Shown in pieces: positions 27,810-37,171 of a stretch of 41,940 nucleotides of DNA; position 1 is the stretch's first letter; each line of letters begins with the position of its first letter. The DNA is from Alphaproteobacteria bacterium. GTDB taxonomy: Bacteria; Pseudomonadota; Alphaproteobacteria; Reyranellales; Reyranellaceae. Location of the stretch: the NCBI GenBank assembly GCA_019235415.1, contig JAFAKN010000458.1, positions 1 to 41,940 on the forward strand. The letters are read 5' to 3'. The notes under the pieces were generated by a model that saw only the letters and a list, made by a program, of their open reading frames with translations, had not been told where the DNA came from and did not search any database. The translations under genes and the position numbers were made by a program.

Positions 27810-28645
27810 GCGGCGGGCCGGAAGGTGAGGGCACCCATTTCCAGCCACGTCCTCGGCTCTTCGCCGACGACGAGCGTCACGGCGCCCAGTCCTCGCGTCG
27901 GTCCGTTGTCGCCGATCTGCAACCAATCCGTGGCGCGGCCCAACCGCAAGGCATCGCCCAGCTCGCGGTCGGCCTGGAGCGGCGGGTAGATGGTCGGCAG
28001 GTAGACATCGCCGTCCGGGCCGTCGCTGACCTGCATGGTGGCGCGCCGCCAGAACAGGTCGCGCGGCCGCTTCACGGGGTGGCATTCCAGGGTCGCCACG
28101 CGCTCGGGCGAGATCCAGAAGTATTTGCCGGTCGTGGTGATGACCTCGAAGCAGGTCGCCAGCATGTCGTCGGCATCGCGCATGTCGTCGAACGAGCTGT
28201 CGCCCATGGTTCCGGACGGATGGATCCGCGCTTCCTCGGCTTGGCCCGCGAGCTTCGCAGCCTCGGCCGTATCGCCGCCGCGGAGCGCAACCAGCGCCGC
28301 GAGCGACAGGCGCTGTGCAGCGTTCGGCTCGCCGAGGAATTCCGGCACACGCCCCTCGCCGAACAACTGGCGTCGCGCGATCTCCCCGCGCAGGAGCTGG
28401 CGGAACTCGGCGACGACCACGGCGGCGGTCGGCTCGAGATCGGCACAGGCGTCGAGGACGACGTCGACACGGTCGGTGTTGCCGGCAAAGAGCAGCAGCT
28501 CCGCCAGGAGGACGCGCGCCCCAATGTCGGACGGAGATTTGCGAACCGCGGCATTGGCGGCTGTGATGGCGTCGCCGAGCTTGCCTTCGCGGAACAACCT
28601 GCCCGCCTCGCTCGGCGCTGCGGTGCTTTGCGTCGATGGTGACAT
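27806..28645 (-). CDS. tagJ: TagJ (ImpE), T6SS accessory protein
   Basis: About 279 residues. The N-terminal ~120 residues are TPR-like helices (LFREGKLGDAITAANAAVRKSP, GARVLLAELLLFAG). The C-terminal ImpE domain has DADDMLATCFEVITTTGKYFWI and LYPTIYP-like VYLPTIYPPLQ, matching ImpE/TagJ. In Pseudomonas TagJ binds the TssB sheath subunit and is thought to modulate ClpV-driven sheath disassembly. Start ATG at 28645 after GGGAGAACAGG. It sits between the second tssC-like gene and tssE, the usual imp order. Confidence 0.95.
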   Translation of the reverse strand: MSPSTQSTAAPSEAGRLFREGKLGDAITAANAAVRKSPSDIGARVLLAELLLFAGNTDRVDVVLDACADLEPTAAVVVAEFRQLLRGEIARRQLFGEGRVPEFLGEPNAAQRLSLAALVALRGGDTAEAAKLAGQAEEARIHPSGTMGDSSFDDMRDADDMLATCFEVITTTGKYFWISPERVATLECHPVKRPRDLFWRRATMQVSDGPDGDVYLPTIYPPLQADRELGDALRLGRATDWLQIGDNGPTRGLGAVTLVVGEEPRTWLEMGALTFRPAA

Positions 28646-28699
28646 CCTGTTCTCCCAGAAGACGAATTGAACGCGCGTGACGGGGCCGTTGCAACCGGC

Positions 28700-30274
28700 T
28701 CAGTGGGCAGGCGCGGCGATTTCGGTGACGAGGTGGAAAGTGGTCGAGACGTCGTCGAGCTGGTAGTGCGGGCGCAGGCGCATGACGCAGCCGAACACGC
28801 CCGGCCTGCCGGTTCGCTCGCGGACCTGCACCTCGCCCTCCACGAGGGGAAAGCGGGCCCGTGAATCGCTGGTGCTGTTGATGTCGGTGTTGACGTATTC
28901 CTGGAGCCATCGATTGAGCTGACGCTCGATCTCGTCGGCGGTACGGAAGGAGCCGACCATGTCGCGACCCATCACCTTGAGAAGGTGGGCGAAGCGCGAC
29001 GCACAGAGCATCGAGTTGACCTGGGCGGACAGTCGCGCATTGGCTTCCGCCGCGGCTGCCGTCGCCCCCGTGTAGCTCGCCGGGGCCTGCATGCTGCGCA
29101 CAGCGCCGAACACCATGTCGGGACCGAACGGCAGGGCGCTGAGCGGCATGAAGCCGACATCGACCAAAGCCTGCTCCTGTTGGCTGTTCAACTTGTATTC
29201 GATGGCCGTACGCGGCCAGGCGTAGGGCGGGCCGCTGGCGAACGGCTCGGGGGCCAGGCCGGTGACCAGCCCGCCGCCTTCGCGGTCGGTCTCCACGCCG
29301 CGCACGTCGGCCGGCCAGCCATTCTCGGCGAAGGCCCGTATGGCGCAGGCGGCGAACGCATAGCCGGCGCTCATCCAGACCCGCGATGCGGTGTCGGGCG
29401 CGTATTCCCAGTAGCGGAAACCGTCGATGCGGCTCGGATCGTCGGTCCACGGATGGCGCGCGAGAAGCCTGGGCAGGGTGACGGCAACGAATCGTACGTC
29501 GGCGCGCCCGGCCAGCGCCCGCCAGCGCAGGTGCTCCGTGTCGCGCAGCGGCGAGGTGATGTCGCGCACGCCGTCGAGCTCGGCGAACTCGTCGACGCTG
29601 AGCACCGACGGATGGAGGGTGAGGACGGTGGGCATGAAGGCCGCTGCCGATACCGCCGAAAGCCTGGCGATCGCGCCGGTGTCGTCCGTCGGCGCGCCGG
29701 CGGCAGGGCGATGGCGCAGCTCGTGGTCGATGATCATCAGGCCGTACGGCTCGCCGCCTGGCATGCCGAACTCTTCCTCGTAGATGCGCTTGAAGGTGAT
29801 GCTCTGGTCGAACTCCAGAGCGCGCTCGAGATCGCGACACAGTTCCGGCCAACGGACCGGAAGCAGCCTCACCTTGATTCGCCGGCCGGGCTCGACGCCC
29901 GAGACCAGCCAGGCCAAGCCGCGCCATCGGCCCTCGAGCTTGAGCAATCGCGGCGCATGCAAGATGGCATCGAGCTGCGCGCTGAGGAGCGCGTCGAGCT
30001 CGGCAATGTCGCGATCAAGCGCAGCGCGCAACGAATCACGACCATGAACAAGGGCGGTCGCGAGCTGGTCGCCGAACCAGGAGCGCAGCCCCTCCCACGC
30101 GCCCAGCCCGCCATGCAGGAAGGCCGCGAGCTCCGCGGCCGTCTCCGGATTGCGCTCGCCGAAGAAACGACCGGCCAGAACTGACTCCCGCAACGGTCGC
30201 GGGAGTCCGACGGTTTCGGTCGTTTGGCTGACGGCGGGCTCTAGGACGTCGTGCTGCGTGTCGACCTCGGCCAT
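28700..30274 (-). CDS. second TssC-like sheath protein (ImpD / TssC40 type)
   Basis: About 524 residues, clearly a TssC paralog: AQLDAILHAPRLLKLEGRWRGL, the FKRIYEEEFGMPGGEPYGLMIIDHE loop, FAHLLKVMGRDMVGSF and LNRWLQEYVN all align with the canonical TssC encoded next to it. It differs in a longer N-terminal region (FFGERNPETAAELAAFL) and many substitutions. In Agrobacterium two tssC genes occur (tssC41 and tssC40) and only the canonical one is required for secretion, so this one may be a modified sheath or baseplate-end component. It starts 34 bases after the tssC stop. Confidence 0.92.
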   Translation of the reverse strand: MAEVDTQHDVLEPAVSQTTETVGLPRPLRESVLAGRFFGERNPETAAELAAFLHGGLGAWEGLRSWFGDQLATALVHGRDSLRAALDRDIAELDALLSAQLDAILHAPRLLKLEGRWRGLAWLVSGVEPGRRIKVRLLPVRWPELCRDLERALEFDQSITFKRIYEEEFGMPGGEPYGLMIIDHELRHRPAAGAPTDDTGAIARLSAVSAAAFMPTVLTLHPSVLSVDEFAELDGVRDITSPLRDTEHLRWRALAGRADVRFVAVTLPRLLARHPWTDDPSRIDGFRYWEYAPDTASRVWMSAGYAFAACAIRAFAENGWPADVRGVETDREGGGLVTGLAPEPFASGPPYAWPRTAIEYKLNSQQEQALVDVGFMPLSALPFGPDMVFGAVRSMQAPASYTGATAAAAEANARLSAQVNSMLCASRFAHLLKVMGRDMVGSFRTADEIERQLNRWLQEYVNTDINSTSDSRARFPLVEGEVQVRERTGRPGVFGCVMRLRPHYQLDDVSTTFHLVTEIAAPAH

Positions 30275-30308
30275 TGCCGACCCCGCGTCCGCCTCGAAGG
30301 TCGCCGGG

Positions 30309-31802
30309 TCAAGCGGCCTTCTTGGGAATGTTCGCGACCATGCGCATGCTGGTGGTCAGCTCTTCCATCTGTAGCCACGGCCGCATGTACGCGATGGCGT
30401 TGTAGGAGCCGGGCTTGCCGGGAATCTCCTTCACCTCGACCCGCGCCTCGCGCAACGGGAAGCGGGCCTTCATGTCCTGGCCGGCATGCTCGTTGGTGTT
30501 GACGTAGTTCTGGATCCAGCGGTTGAGCCACTGCTCGACGTTGCTGGCTTCCATGAAGCTGCCGATCTTGTCGCGCGCCATCACCTTGAGGTAATGCGCA
30601 AAGCGGCTGGTCGCCATGATGTACGGCAGCCGCGCCGAGATGGCGGCGTTCGAGGTCGCCTCCGGCCGATCGTACTTCTTGGGCTTCTGCGCCGTCTGGC
30701 CGCCGAAGAACACCGCGTAGTCGGTATTCTTGTAATGGCAGAGCGGCAGGAAGCCCTGGTTGCTGAGCTCGAACTCGCGTCGGTCGGTGATGCCGATCTC
30801 GGTCGGGCACTTGGCGTCGGCGTCGCCGTCGTCGGACAAGAAGACGTGCGTCGGAAGGTTCTCGACCTTGCCGCCGCCTTCGGCGCCGCGGATGGCGGTG
30901 CAGAAGCCGGTCCGCGCGAAGGCGTCGGTCAGCCGGGCGCCCATCACGTAGGCCGCGTTCATCCAGCAGTATTCGCTGTGATCCATGGCCTTCGACTTGC
31001 CCTTGGCGTCGAGGGGCGCCTCCTCGTAGGAGAACTCGTCGATCGGCTTGGTCTCCTTGCCGTAGGGGACGCGGGCGATGACCCGCGGCATGACGAGGCT
31101 GACAAAGCGCGAATCCTCGCTGTCACGGAAGCTGCGCCACTTGGTGTACTCGGTCGTGTCGAAGATTTTGGCGACGTCACGCGGCTTGGACAGCTCCGTC
31201 CAGTTGTCGAAGCCGAACAGGCTCGACCCGGCCGCCGAGACGAACGGCGCAAAGGCCGCCGCCGCGATGTTGGACGTCAGCCGCAGCGTCTCGATGTCGT
31301 CGGGGTGGTTGGTCCACTCGTAGTCGCCGATCAGCGCACCATAGGGCTCGCCGCCCGGCGTGCCGAACTCGTTCTCGTAGATCTTCTTGAACAGCTGACT
31401 CTGATCGAACTCGATCGCGCGGGTGAGGTCACGGTTGAGCTCGCGCTTTGTCATGTTCAGCACGCGCAGCTTCAACGAGGTGCTGGTTTCGGAATTCATC
31501 ACCAGATAGTGCAGCCCGCGCCACGTGCCCTCGAGCTTCGAGAACTTTGGATCGTGCATGATCGCATTGAGCTGCGCCGACAGCTTGCGGTCGATGGCGG
31601 CGATCGCCTTGTCGAACGTACGCGTCAGGTTGCGGTCGAAGGTGACCGTGCCGGCCAGTGCCTGCTCGACCAGGTTCTTGACCAGGTCCTGGGCACGGTC
31701 CGGCTCGGTCTGCTTGGTATTGACGAGGATTTGATCGAGCAGACTGGTCGCCGCCTCGGTGGTCGTAGCGGCCTCGCCTGCCTCGCGAGCGGTCTCAGCC
31801 AT
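30309..31802 (-). CDS. tssC: TssC, large sheath subunit
   Basis: About 497 residues, the normal length for TssC (VipB/ImpC). The core motifs are [63 protein letters not shown] and [10 protein letters not shown]. With TssB it forms the contractile sheath around Hcp. The ATG at 31802 lies just after the tssB stop (31807), with AAAGG inside the tssB end as ribosome binding site, so the two are coupled as in most T6SS. Confidence 0.98.
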   Translation of the reverse strand: MAETAREAGEAATTTEAATSLLDQILVNTKQTEPDRAQDLVKNLVEQALAGTVTFDRNLTRTFDKAIAAIDRKLSAQLNAIMHDPKFSKLEGTWRGLHYLVMNSETSTSLKLRVLNMTKRELNRDLTRAIEFDQSQLFKKIYENEFGTPGGEPYGALIGDYEWTNHPDDIETLRLTSNIAAAAFAPFVSAAGSSLFGFDNWTELSKPRDVAKIFDTTEYTKWRSFRDSEDSRFVSLVMPRVIARVPYGKETKPIDEFSYEEAPLDAKGKSKAMDHSEYCWMNAAYVMGARLTDAFARTGFCTAIRGAEGGGKVENLPTHVFLSDDGDADAKCPTEIGITDRREFELSNQGFLPLCHYKNTDYAVFFGGQTAQKPKKYDRPEATSNAAISARLPYIMATSRFAHYLKVMARDKIGSFMEASNVEQWLNRWIQNYVNTNEHAGQDMKARFPLREARVEVKEIPGKPGSYNAIAYMRPWLQMEELTTSMRMVANIPKKAA

Positions 31803-31806
31803 CTAT

Positions 31807-32310
31807 TCAGCCTTTCGTCTTGTTGAGTTCGCCGGAAAGCGCCTTCAGCTCGTCTTCCGACTTCAGCACCTGCTCCAACAGGTTCTCGAGCTCCTCGGAC
31901 CGGTCCGCCTTGCTCATGAGGTCGCGCAGCTTGGCGCGGGTTTCCAGGAGCGCGGCGAGCGCCGGAACCTGGGCCGCGACGCGTGCCGGCTCGAAGTCGT
32001 CGAGCGAGTTGAACTTGAGGTCGACGGACATCTGGGTGCCGTCGTCGGCCAACTTGTTGTCGACCTTGAGCTTCAGGCCGGGCGCCATGCTGGCCATCAC
32101 CTGGTCGAAGTTGTCGCGATCGATCTGCACGAACTTGCGATCGACGAGAGGCTTCAGCGGCGCGGTCGGATCGCCGGAGAAATCACCCATCACGCCGACG
32201 ACGAACGGCAGCTCGCGCAGGATCTCGGCACCTTCGGTCTCGACCTCGTAAGTGATGTGCACTCGAGGTTTGCGAACCCGATTGAGCTTGTCGTGGATAC
32301 TCGCGCTCAT
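31807..32310 (-). CDS. tssB: TssB, small sheath subunit
   Basis: About 167 residues, the normal size for TssB (VipA/ImpB). It contains [20 protein letters not shown] and [13 protein letters not shown], then [20 protein letters not shown]. The ATG at 32310 has a good GGAGG ribosome binding site; the open frame upstream of this is antisense to the region before tssA. It is divergent from tssA and heads the tssB-tssC-impD-tagJ-tssE-tssF-tssG series on the minus strand. Confidence 0.97.
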   Translation of the reverse strand: MSASIHDKLNRVRKPRVHITYEVETEGAEILRELPFVVGVMGDFSGDPTAPLKPLVDRKFVQIDRDNFDQVMASMAPGLKLKVDNKLADDGTQMSVDLKFNSLDDFEPARVAAQVPALAALLETRAKLRDLMSKADRSEELENLLEQVLKSEDELKALSGELNKTKG

Positions 32311-32489
32311 GATCAGCACCTCCGATCGGTGGGAAACCATACGCCCGGCGGAATGCAGCGTCCACGGCCGTTTGGCGACGTAGCTGGTGCTGCGGCCCCC
32401 GCGGGCCCGGACGCGACACATTCGCTCCGATCTCTCAACCATGCGCTGTGGAGTGTGGCTTGGCCACCAGCCCGTGATATGTTCGCCCC
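32311..32489. promoter_or_regulatory. divergent intergenic region tssB / tssA
   Basis: This 179-base gap separates the divergent tssB and tssA and must contain promoters for both directions. I find no clear promoter hexamers. The bases just upstream of tssA carry no obvious ribosome binding site. Confidence 0.5.
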
Positions 32490-33623
32490 ATGGCTGCCGA
32501 TCTTGAATCCATCGACCTCGAGGCAATCCTCGCGCCGATACCCGGCGAGCGGGCCACCGGCACGGATCTGCGGGAGGACTACTCGCCGAGCTCGGTCTAT
32601 TTTCGTCTGCGCGACGCGCGCGCCGATGCACGCGACGCCGAACGAAAATCCGACAGCCCCGAAGAGGGCGTTGACACCGGTGCCGGGCTGGTCGAGGCGC
32701 TGCAGGCGAAATGGCAGCCGGTCGCGAACCTCGCTATCCAGGCACTCACCGAAACAACCAAGGACCTCGAGGTCGCCACTTGGCTCACCGAGGCGCTGGT
32801 GAGGATTGCCGGAATGCCAGGCCTCGCCGCCGGCGCGGCGATCATCGGCGGGCTGTCGACGCGCTACTGGGACGAGCTGTTTCCGATGCCCGAGGACGGT
32901 GACCTCGAGCCGCGGCTGGGAGCCGTTGCCGGCCTGTCCGGCCAGGGGGTCGATGGCACGCTGATGCAACCGCTGCGCAAGACCACGCTGTTCATGCGAC
33001 CGAACAGCTCGCCTTTCACGCTGTCGCACTACCAGCTGACCGAGGAACTGGCCAAGACGTCCAACGAGGACCAACGCGCTCAGTTGACCCGGGCAGGCGC
33101 GCTGCCCTTCGACGACTTCGAGAAGGAGGGGCGCAGCGTCGGCTCGGCTCATTGGGAGGGCCTGCGCGAGACGGTTATCCCGACATTGGCGGCCTGGGAA
33201 GAGATGGACCGGGCGCTCAACGAGAAGGTGGGCAACGACAGCCCGTCCATGAGGAACGTGAAGAAGCTGCTGGAGCTCGTGCTGGAGGTCTGCGATCGAT
33301 TCGCGCCCCCGGGGCAGGCAGTATCCGAAGCGGTCCCGGCGCAGCCGACCACTCCGGGCGCGACCGCTGCTCCCGTGGCCGCGGCGGGCGCCGCTCCGGG
33401 AGTCATTACCGGCCGCGAGGAGGCCTTGCGCCAGCTGGCGGCGATTGCCGAGTGGTTCAAGCGCAACGAACCCAATTCGCCCATCGGGTTCACATTGGAC
33501 GAGGCGGTGCGACGCGGCCGGTTGGCATGGCCCGACCTCGCCGCCGAATTGATCGCGGACGAGACCTCGCGCAGCGCCTTGTTCATCAGCGTGGGCATGA
33601 AACGGCCGGAGACACCACAATAG
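32490..33623 (+). CDS. tssA: TssA, T6SS baseplate/tail cap protein
   Basis: About 377 residues. The N-terminal ImpA domain has [38 protein letters not shown]. The following [29 protein letters not shown] and [24 protein letters not shown] segments are conserved in TssA. A Pro/Ala linker (about 280-305) precedes a C-terminal helical region with RREALRQL-like [37 protein letters not shown], typical of TssA of this short-to-medium class. TssA primes sheath and tube assembly. It is convergent with hcp. Confidence 0.95.
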   Translation: MAADLESIDLEAILAPIPGERATGTDLREDYSPSSVYFRLRDARADARDAERKSDSPEEGVDTGAGLVEALQAKWQPVANLAIQALTETTKDLEVATWLTEALVRIAGMPGLAAGAAIIGGLSTRYWDELFPMPEDGDLEPRLGAVAGLSGQGVDGTLMQPLRKTTLFMRPNSSPFTLSHYQLTEELAKTSNEDQRAQLTRAGALPFDDFEKEGRSVGSAHWEGLRETVIPTLAAWEEMDRALNEKVGNDSPSMRNVKKLLELVLEVCDRFAPPGQAVSEAVPAQPTTPGATAAPVAAAGAAPGVITGREEALRQLAAIAEWFKRNEPNSPIGFTLDEAVRRGRLAWPDLAAELIADETSRSALFISVGMKRPETPQ

Positions 33624-33640
33624 GGAAGCTTGGACGAAGC

Positions 33641-33669
33641 CAGGCGGCAGGCGAGGCGCCCGCCGCCTG
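33641..33669. terminator. hairpin between convergent tssA and hcp
   Basis: CAGGCGG (33641-33647) pairs with CCGCCTG (33663-33669). The hairpin sits between the tssA stop (33623) and the hcp stop (33683), as a bidirectional terminator would. No T-run follows, so intrinsic termination is uncertain. Confidence 0.4.
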
Positions 33670-33682
33670 ATCGAGACGGCGA

Positions 33683-34159
33683 TCAGCTCGCCTTCATCTC
33701 CTTGAGGTCGTAGGTGATCACGGCGCCCTTCTTGGGCGAGCCTTGCGTGTCGAGCGGCGAAGGCGTGTACATGATCTTGGTGAAGTTGAGCGACAGGCTC
33801 TCCATCGGCATGTCGCCGCCCGAGCTGGTCGAGTAGCTGGCCACACCGCAGTCGGTGAGCTCGATCGCGAGATAGGTGTCGATCTTGTTCTTGGTGGTGG
33901 TCGTCAGCTTGATCTCGACCTTGGCCTCGAACGCGCCGGCGACTGCGTCGCGATAGAGACCGGGCGAAGCCACGTCGAACGTCTTGGTGATGGTGATGTC
34001 GCTGATCTGGGGATGCGAACCTTCGCGATTGGCGCCGCCGGCGCCGGTGAAGGTCGAGCGGCTCACGCCGTACTGCATCGAGTTCAACTCGATCCAGTCC
34101 TTGAAGCCATCGGTCGTCACCTGACCTTTGACGTCGCCAAACTTCATATAGATAGCCAT
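33683..34159 (-). CDS. hcp: Hcp (TssD), T6SS inner tube
   Basis: About 158 residues. AIYMKFGDVKGQVTTDGFKDWIELNSMQYGVSR is the Hcp start, and SPGLYRDAVAGAFEAKVEIKL and YTPSPLDTQGSP fit the family. Hcp hexamers stack into the tube and carry small effectors. The ATG at 34159 follows GAAGGAG at a good distance; an upstream start at 34174 is possible but lies over the ribosome binding site. It is the only hcp in the window and follows clpV on the same strand after 38 bases. Confidence 0.97.
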   Translation of the reverse strand: MAIYMKFGDVKGQVTTDGFKDWIELNSMQYGVSRSTFTGAGGANREGSHPQISDITITKTFDVASPGLYRDAVAGAFEAKVEIKLTTTTKNKIDTYLAIELTDCGVASYSTSSGGDMPMESLSLNFTKIMYTPSPLDTQGSPKKGAVITYDLKEMKAS

Positions 34160-34175
34160 CTTGAGCTCCTTCACG

Positions 34176-34199
34176 AAAAAGGGAGAGTGGGATCCTCTC
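34176..34199 (-). terminator. possible terminator between clpV and hcp
   Basis: Read on the minus strand, GAGAG-loop-CTCTC (about 34199-34183) is followed by CCTTTTTC. It overlaps the clpV stop codon and lies just before the hcp ribosome binding site. The stem is short, so termination may be partial; it could help make hcp levels different from clpV levels. Confidence 0.4.
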
Positions 34200-36861
34200 A
34201 GGCCCGGTTTAACGCAAACTCGAAGGATCCCTCTGTGCTAACGCCCACATAGACGCTGTTAATCGATTCACCTTCGGCCAACCGCGCCAGCACTTCGGCA
34301 GACAAATCAGGCAGCAAGGTGCGCGTCAGGATGTTCTCCACGTTGCGCGCGCCCGACGCGCTTTCGGTGCAGCGCGCTGCGATGGTGTCGACCAGTTGCG
34401 GCGCCCAATCGAAGGTGGCGCGATAGCTGTCGCGCACGCGACTGCGGATGCGTTCAAGCTGCATGACGACGATCTGGCGGATGATGGAATCCGACAGCGG
34501 GAAATACGGCACCAGGGTCAGCCGCCCGAGGAACGCCGGCTTGAAGACCTTGGCGAGCTCCGGCCGCAGCGCCTCGGCGAGGCCGGCTGCATCGGGCGCC
34601 GTCTCTGGATCGGCGAACAGCTTGGCGATGAGATCGGTGCCGGCGTTGCTCGTCATGATGATGACGGTGTTCTTGAAATCGATGTCGCGGCCTTCGCCGT
34701 CCTTCATGTTGCCCTTGTCGAACACCGAGTAGAACACGTCCTGCACGCCGGGATGGGCCTTCTCCATCTCGTCCAGCAGCACCACGCTGTAGGGGCGCCG
34801 ACGCACCGCCTCGGTCAGCACGCCGCCTTCGCCGTATCCGACGTAGCCCGGCGGGCTGCCCATCAGCAGGCTGACCTTATGTTCTTCCTTGAACTCGGCC
34901 ATGTTGATGGTCGTCACGTTCTGCTCGCCGCCGTACAGCAGGTCGGCGAGCGTGAGCGCCGTTTCCGTCTTGCCGACGCCGGACGTGCCGACGAATAGGA
35001 AGACGCCGATCGGCCGACGCGGATCAGTGAGGCGCGCGCGGCTGGTATGGATGGCCTGGGCGACGGCCGCCATCGCATGGCTTTGGCCGACGACGCGCTT
35101 CTCCATCGACTCGCGCAGGTTGAGGACCGTGCGAATCTCGTCCGACTGCATGCGGCCGGCCGGAATTCCGGTCCAGCTTTCGACGATCTCCGCCACGGCC
35201 TGGCCGTCGACGATCGGGAAGATCAGCGGCTGCTCGCCCTGCAAGCCGCGCAGCTTGACCGACAGCTCGGTGAGTTTGGCACGGTTGGCGGCGCCCTCTT
35301 CGGCGGTCGTCTTGTCGGGCTCGGCGGCGGCCGCCTCGATCTTGGCACGCACCGCGTCCATCTCCGCGACGAGGTCCTTCTCCGCCTTCCAGCGTTCCTC
35401 GAGCTTGGCGAGGTCCTCGTTGACCTGCTGGCGCTCGGCGGTGAGCTCGTCGCGGCGCGCCGCGTGGTCCACGCCGGCCGCCATCTCGCGTTCGAGGATC
35501 TTGAGCTCGGTGTCGATCAGGCTGATCCGGCGGCGACGATCGTCGATCGGCGCCGGGATGGCGTTCTGGCTCATCGCCACGCGCGCGCAGGCGGTGTCGA
35601 TCAGGCTCACGGCCTTGTCGGGCAGCTGGCGTGCCGGGATGTAGCGCGCCGACAGCCGCACGGCGTCGCTCACCGCCTCGTCGACGATGCGCACCTTGTG
35701 GTGATGCTCGAGCGTGTCGACCAGGCCGCGGATCATGGCCACGGCCATCTTCTCGCTGGGCTCCTCGACCTTGACCGGCTGGAACCGGCGGGTGAGGGCT
35801 GCATCCTTCTCGAAGTACTTCTTGTACTCGGCCCAGGTGGTGGCGGCGATGGTGCGCAGCTCGCCGCGCGCCAGCGCGGGCTTCAGCAGGTTCGCGGCAT
35901 CGTTCTGGCCGGCCGCGCCGCCCGCCCCGATCAGGGTGTGCGCCTCGTCGATGAACAGGATGATCGGCTTGGGGCTCGACTTGGTCTCGTCGATCACCGA
36001 TTTCAGGCGGTTCTCGAACTCGCCCTTCATGCCCGCTCCGGCCTGCAACAAGCCGAGATCGAGTGTGCGCAGGGTGACCTCGCGCAAGGCCGGCGGCACG
36101 TCGCCCGCCGCGATGCGCAGCGCCAACCCTTCGACGACCGCCGTCTTGCCGACGCCCGCCTCGCCGGCAAGGATCGGGTTGTTCTGACGGCGCCGCGTCA
36201 GGATGTCAACCATCTGCCGGATCTCGACGTCGCGGCCGAGGATCGGATCGATCTTGCCGGCCTTCGCCTGAGCTGTGAGGTCGGTGGTGAACTGGTCGAG
36301 TGCAGCCGAACCGCCGGGACGCACGTCGCCCGAGCCGGTGGCCGCCGCTTCAGAGCCGACCGCCTGGGTCGTTGCCTGCGTCGCCTCGAGAGCGCCGCCG
36401 CAGATCGCGACATAGTCGCGCTTCAGCGTGTCCGGCTCGATCGCGGCCAGCGCCGGCGATGCCTCGCGCACATGGCGCGCCAGCATGTCGTCGGCGAGCA
36501 ATCCCCACAATAGATGACCGGACCGAACGCGGCTTGCGCCCTGCTCAACCGACGCCAGCAGCCAGGCGTTCTTCACCATCTCGACGATGTCGGGCGACAG
36601 TGCCGGCGCCCGCGCGTTGCCGGTCTTCATGCGGTCCAGCGCGCGATTGAGCTCGGCCGACACGCGCGCAGCGTCCACGCCCCATTTCTTGAGGATGGCC
36701 GCGAACTCGGTGTCCGTCCGGTCGAGCAGGCCCATAAGCAGGTGCTCGATCTCGACGTTGTAATGCGTGCGCAAGGCGGTGAGCCCCGCGGCACTTTCCA
36801 GCGCTTTGCGAGAGACGTCGTTCAGACGACCGATCAGCGGCTTCAGTTCTATTGCGCGCAC
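34198..36861 (-). CDS. clpV: ClpV (TssH), sheath-recycling AAA+ ATPase
   Basis: About 887 residues, the normal size for ClpV. The N-domain (about 1-150) is followed by two AAA+ modules: Walker A GEAGVGKT near 234 with Walker B ILFIDEAH, and Walker A GTSGVGKT near 622 with Walker B VVLLDEMEKAH. A coiled-coil middle region (about 430-520) is rich in Glu and Arg. ClpV disassembles the contracted TssBC sheath. The start is a GTG at 36861 preceded by GGGAG. It lies upstream of hcp on the same strand. Confidence 0.97.
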   Translation of the reverse strand: MRAIELKPLIGRLNDVSRKALESAAGLTALRTHYNVEIEHLLMGLLDRTDTEFAAILKKWGVDAARVSAELNRALDRMKTGNARAPALSPDIVEMVKNAWLLASVEQGASRVRSGHLLWGLLADDMLARHVREASPALAAIEPDTLKRDYVAICGGALEATQATTQAVGSEAAATGSGDVRPGGSAALDQFTTDLTAQAKAGKIDPILGRDVEIRQMVDILTRRRQNNPILAGEAGVGKTAVVEGLALRIAAGDVPPALREVTLRTLDLGLLQAGAGMKGEFENRLKSVIDETKSSPKPIILFIDEAHTLIGAGGAAGQNDAANLLKPALARGELRTIAATTWAEYKKYFEKDAALTRRFQPVKVEEPSEKMAVAMIRGLVDTLEHHHKVRIVDEAVSDAVRLSARYIPARQLPDKAVSLIDTACARVAMSQNAIPAPIDDRRRRISLIDTELKILEREMAAGVDHAARRDELTAERQQVNEDLAKLEERWKAEKDLVAEMDAVRAKIEAAAAEPDKTTAEEGAANRAKLTELSVKLRGLQGEQPLIFPIVDGQAVAEIVESWTGIPAGRMQSDEIRTVLNLRESMEKRVVGQSHAMAAVAQAIHTSRARLTDPRRPIGVFLFVGTSGVGKTETALTLADLLYGGEQNVTTINMAEFKEEHKVSLLMGSPPGYVGYGEGGVLTEAVRRRPYSVVLLDEMEKAHPGVQDVFYSVFDKGNMKDGEGRDIDFKNTVIIMTSNAGTDLIAKLFADPETAPDAAGLAEALRPELAKVFKPAFLGRLTLVPYFPLSDSIIRQIVVMQLERIRSRVRDSYRATFDWAPQLVDTIAARCTESASGARNVENILTRTLLPDLSAEVLARLAEGESINSVYVGVSTEGSFEFALNRA

Positions 36862-37171
36862 GTCAATCTCGCTCCCCTAGGAGATTCCCCGTCGCCGGAG
36901 GTGCACTCGACCTGGCGAACTATCGTCCAGGCCGACTGCATTCGACAAGGCCCATATTGCTGAGACCGCAAGAACCGTGTCGGTGACGAATCTCACCGAC
37001 GGAGATACGGCAGTCCGACTCAAATTGCGTGCAATAAATTGAAAACCTCGTGGCGTTTTCATGAACCTCGTGGAGCTTGTTGCACCTTCATGCGACGGCC
37101 CTCGAATGTTGACGCCGTGTCGGCGACGAACATAGGCTAAACACCAGCAGCGTCAGAGCCGGGGGCAGTGT
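36862..37171. promoter_or_regulatory. divergent intergenic region clpV / kinase
   Basis: These 310 bases separate the divergent clpV and kinase genes and carry no convincing gene. They hold ATTGC-GT-GCAAT (37024-37035), a near-palindrome, and a direct repeat AACCTCGTGG at 37044-37053 and 37064-37073, spaced exactly 20 bases, i.e. about two helical turns. These could be regulator sites for clpV-hcp, the kinase or both. A 61-codon frame on the minus strand (36877-37062) is not considered a gene. Confidence 0.5.

Noticed and set aside
27810..29927. Long minus-strand open frame continuing upstream of tssE
   Set aside because: It runs through tagJ and the second tssC in a different frame and is a shadow; tssE starts at 27809.
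36877..37062. 61-codon minus-strand frame in the clpV/kinase gap
   Set aside because: It occupies the regulatory gap before clpV, lacks a clear ribosome binding site, and matches nothing I recognise.
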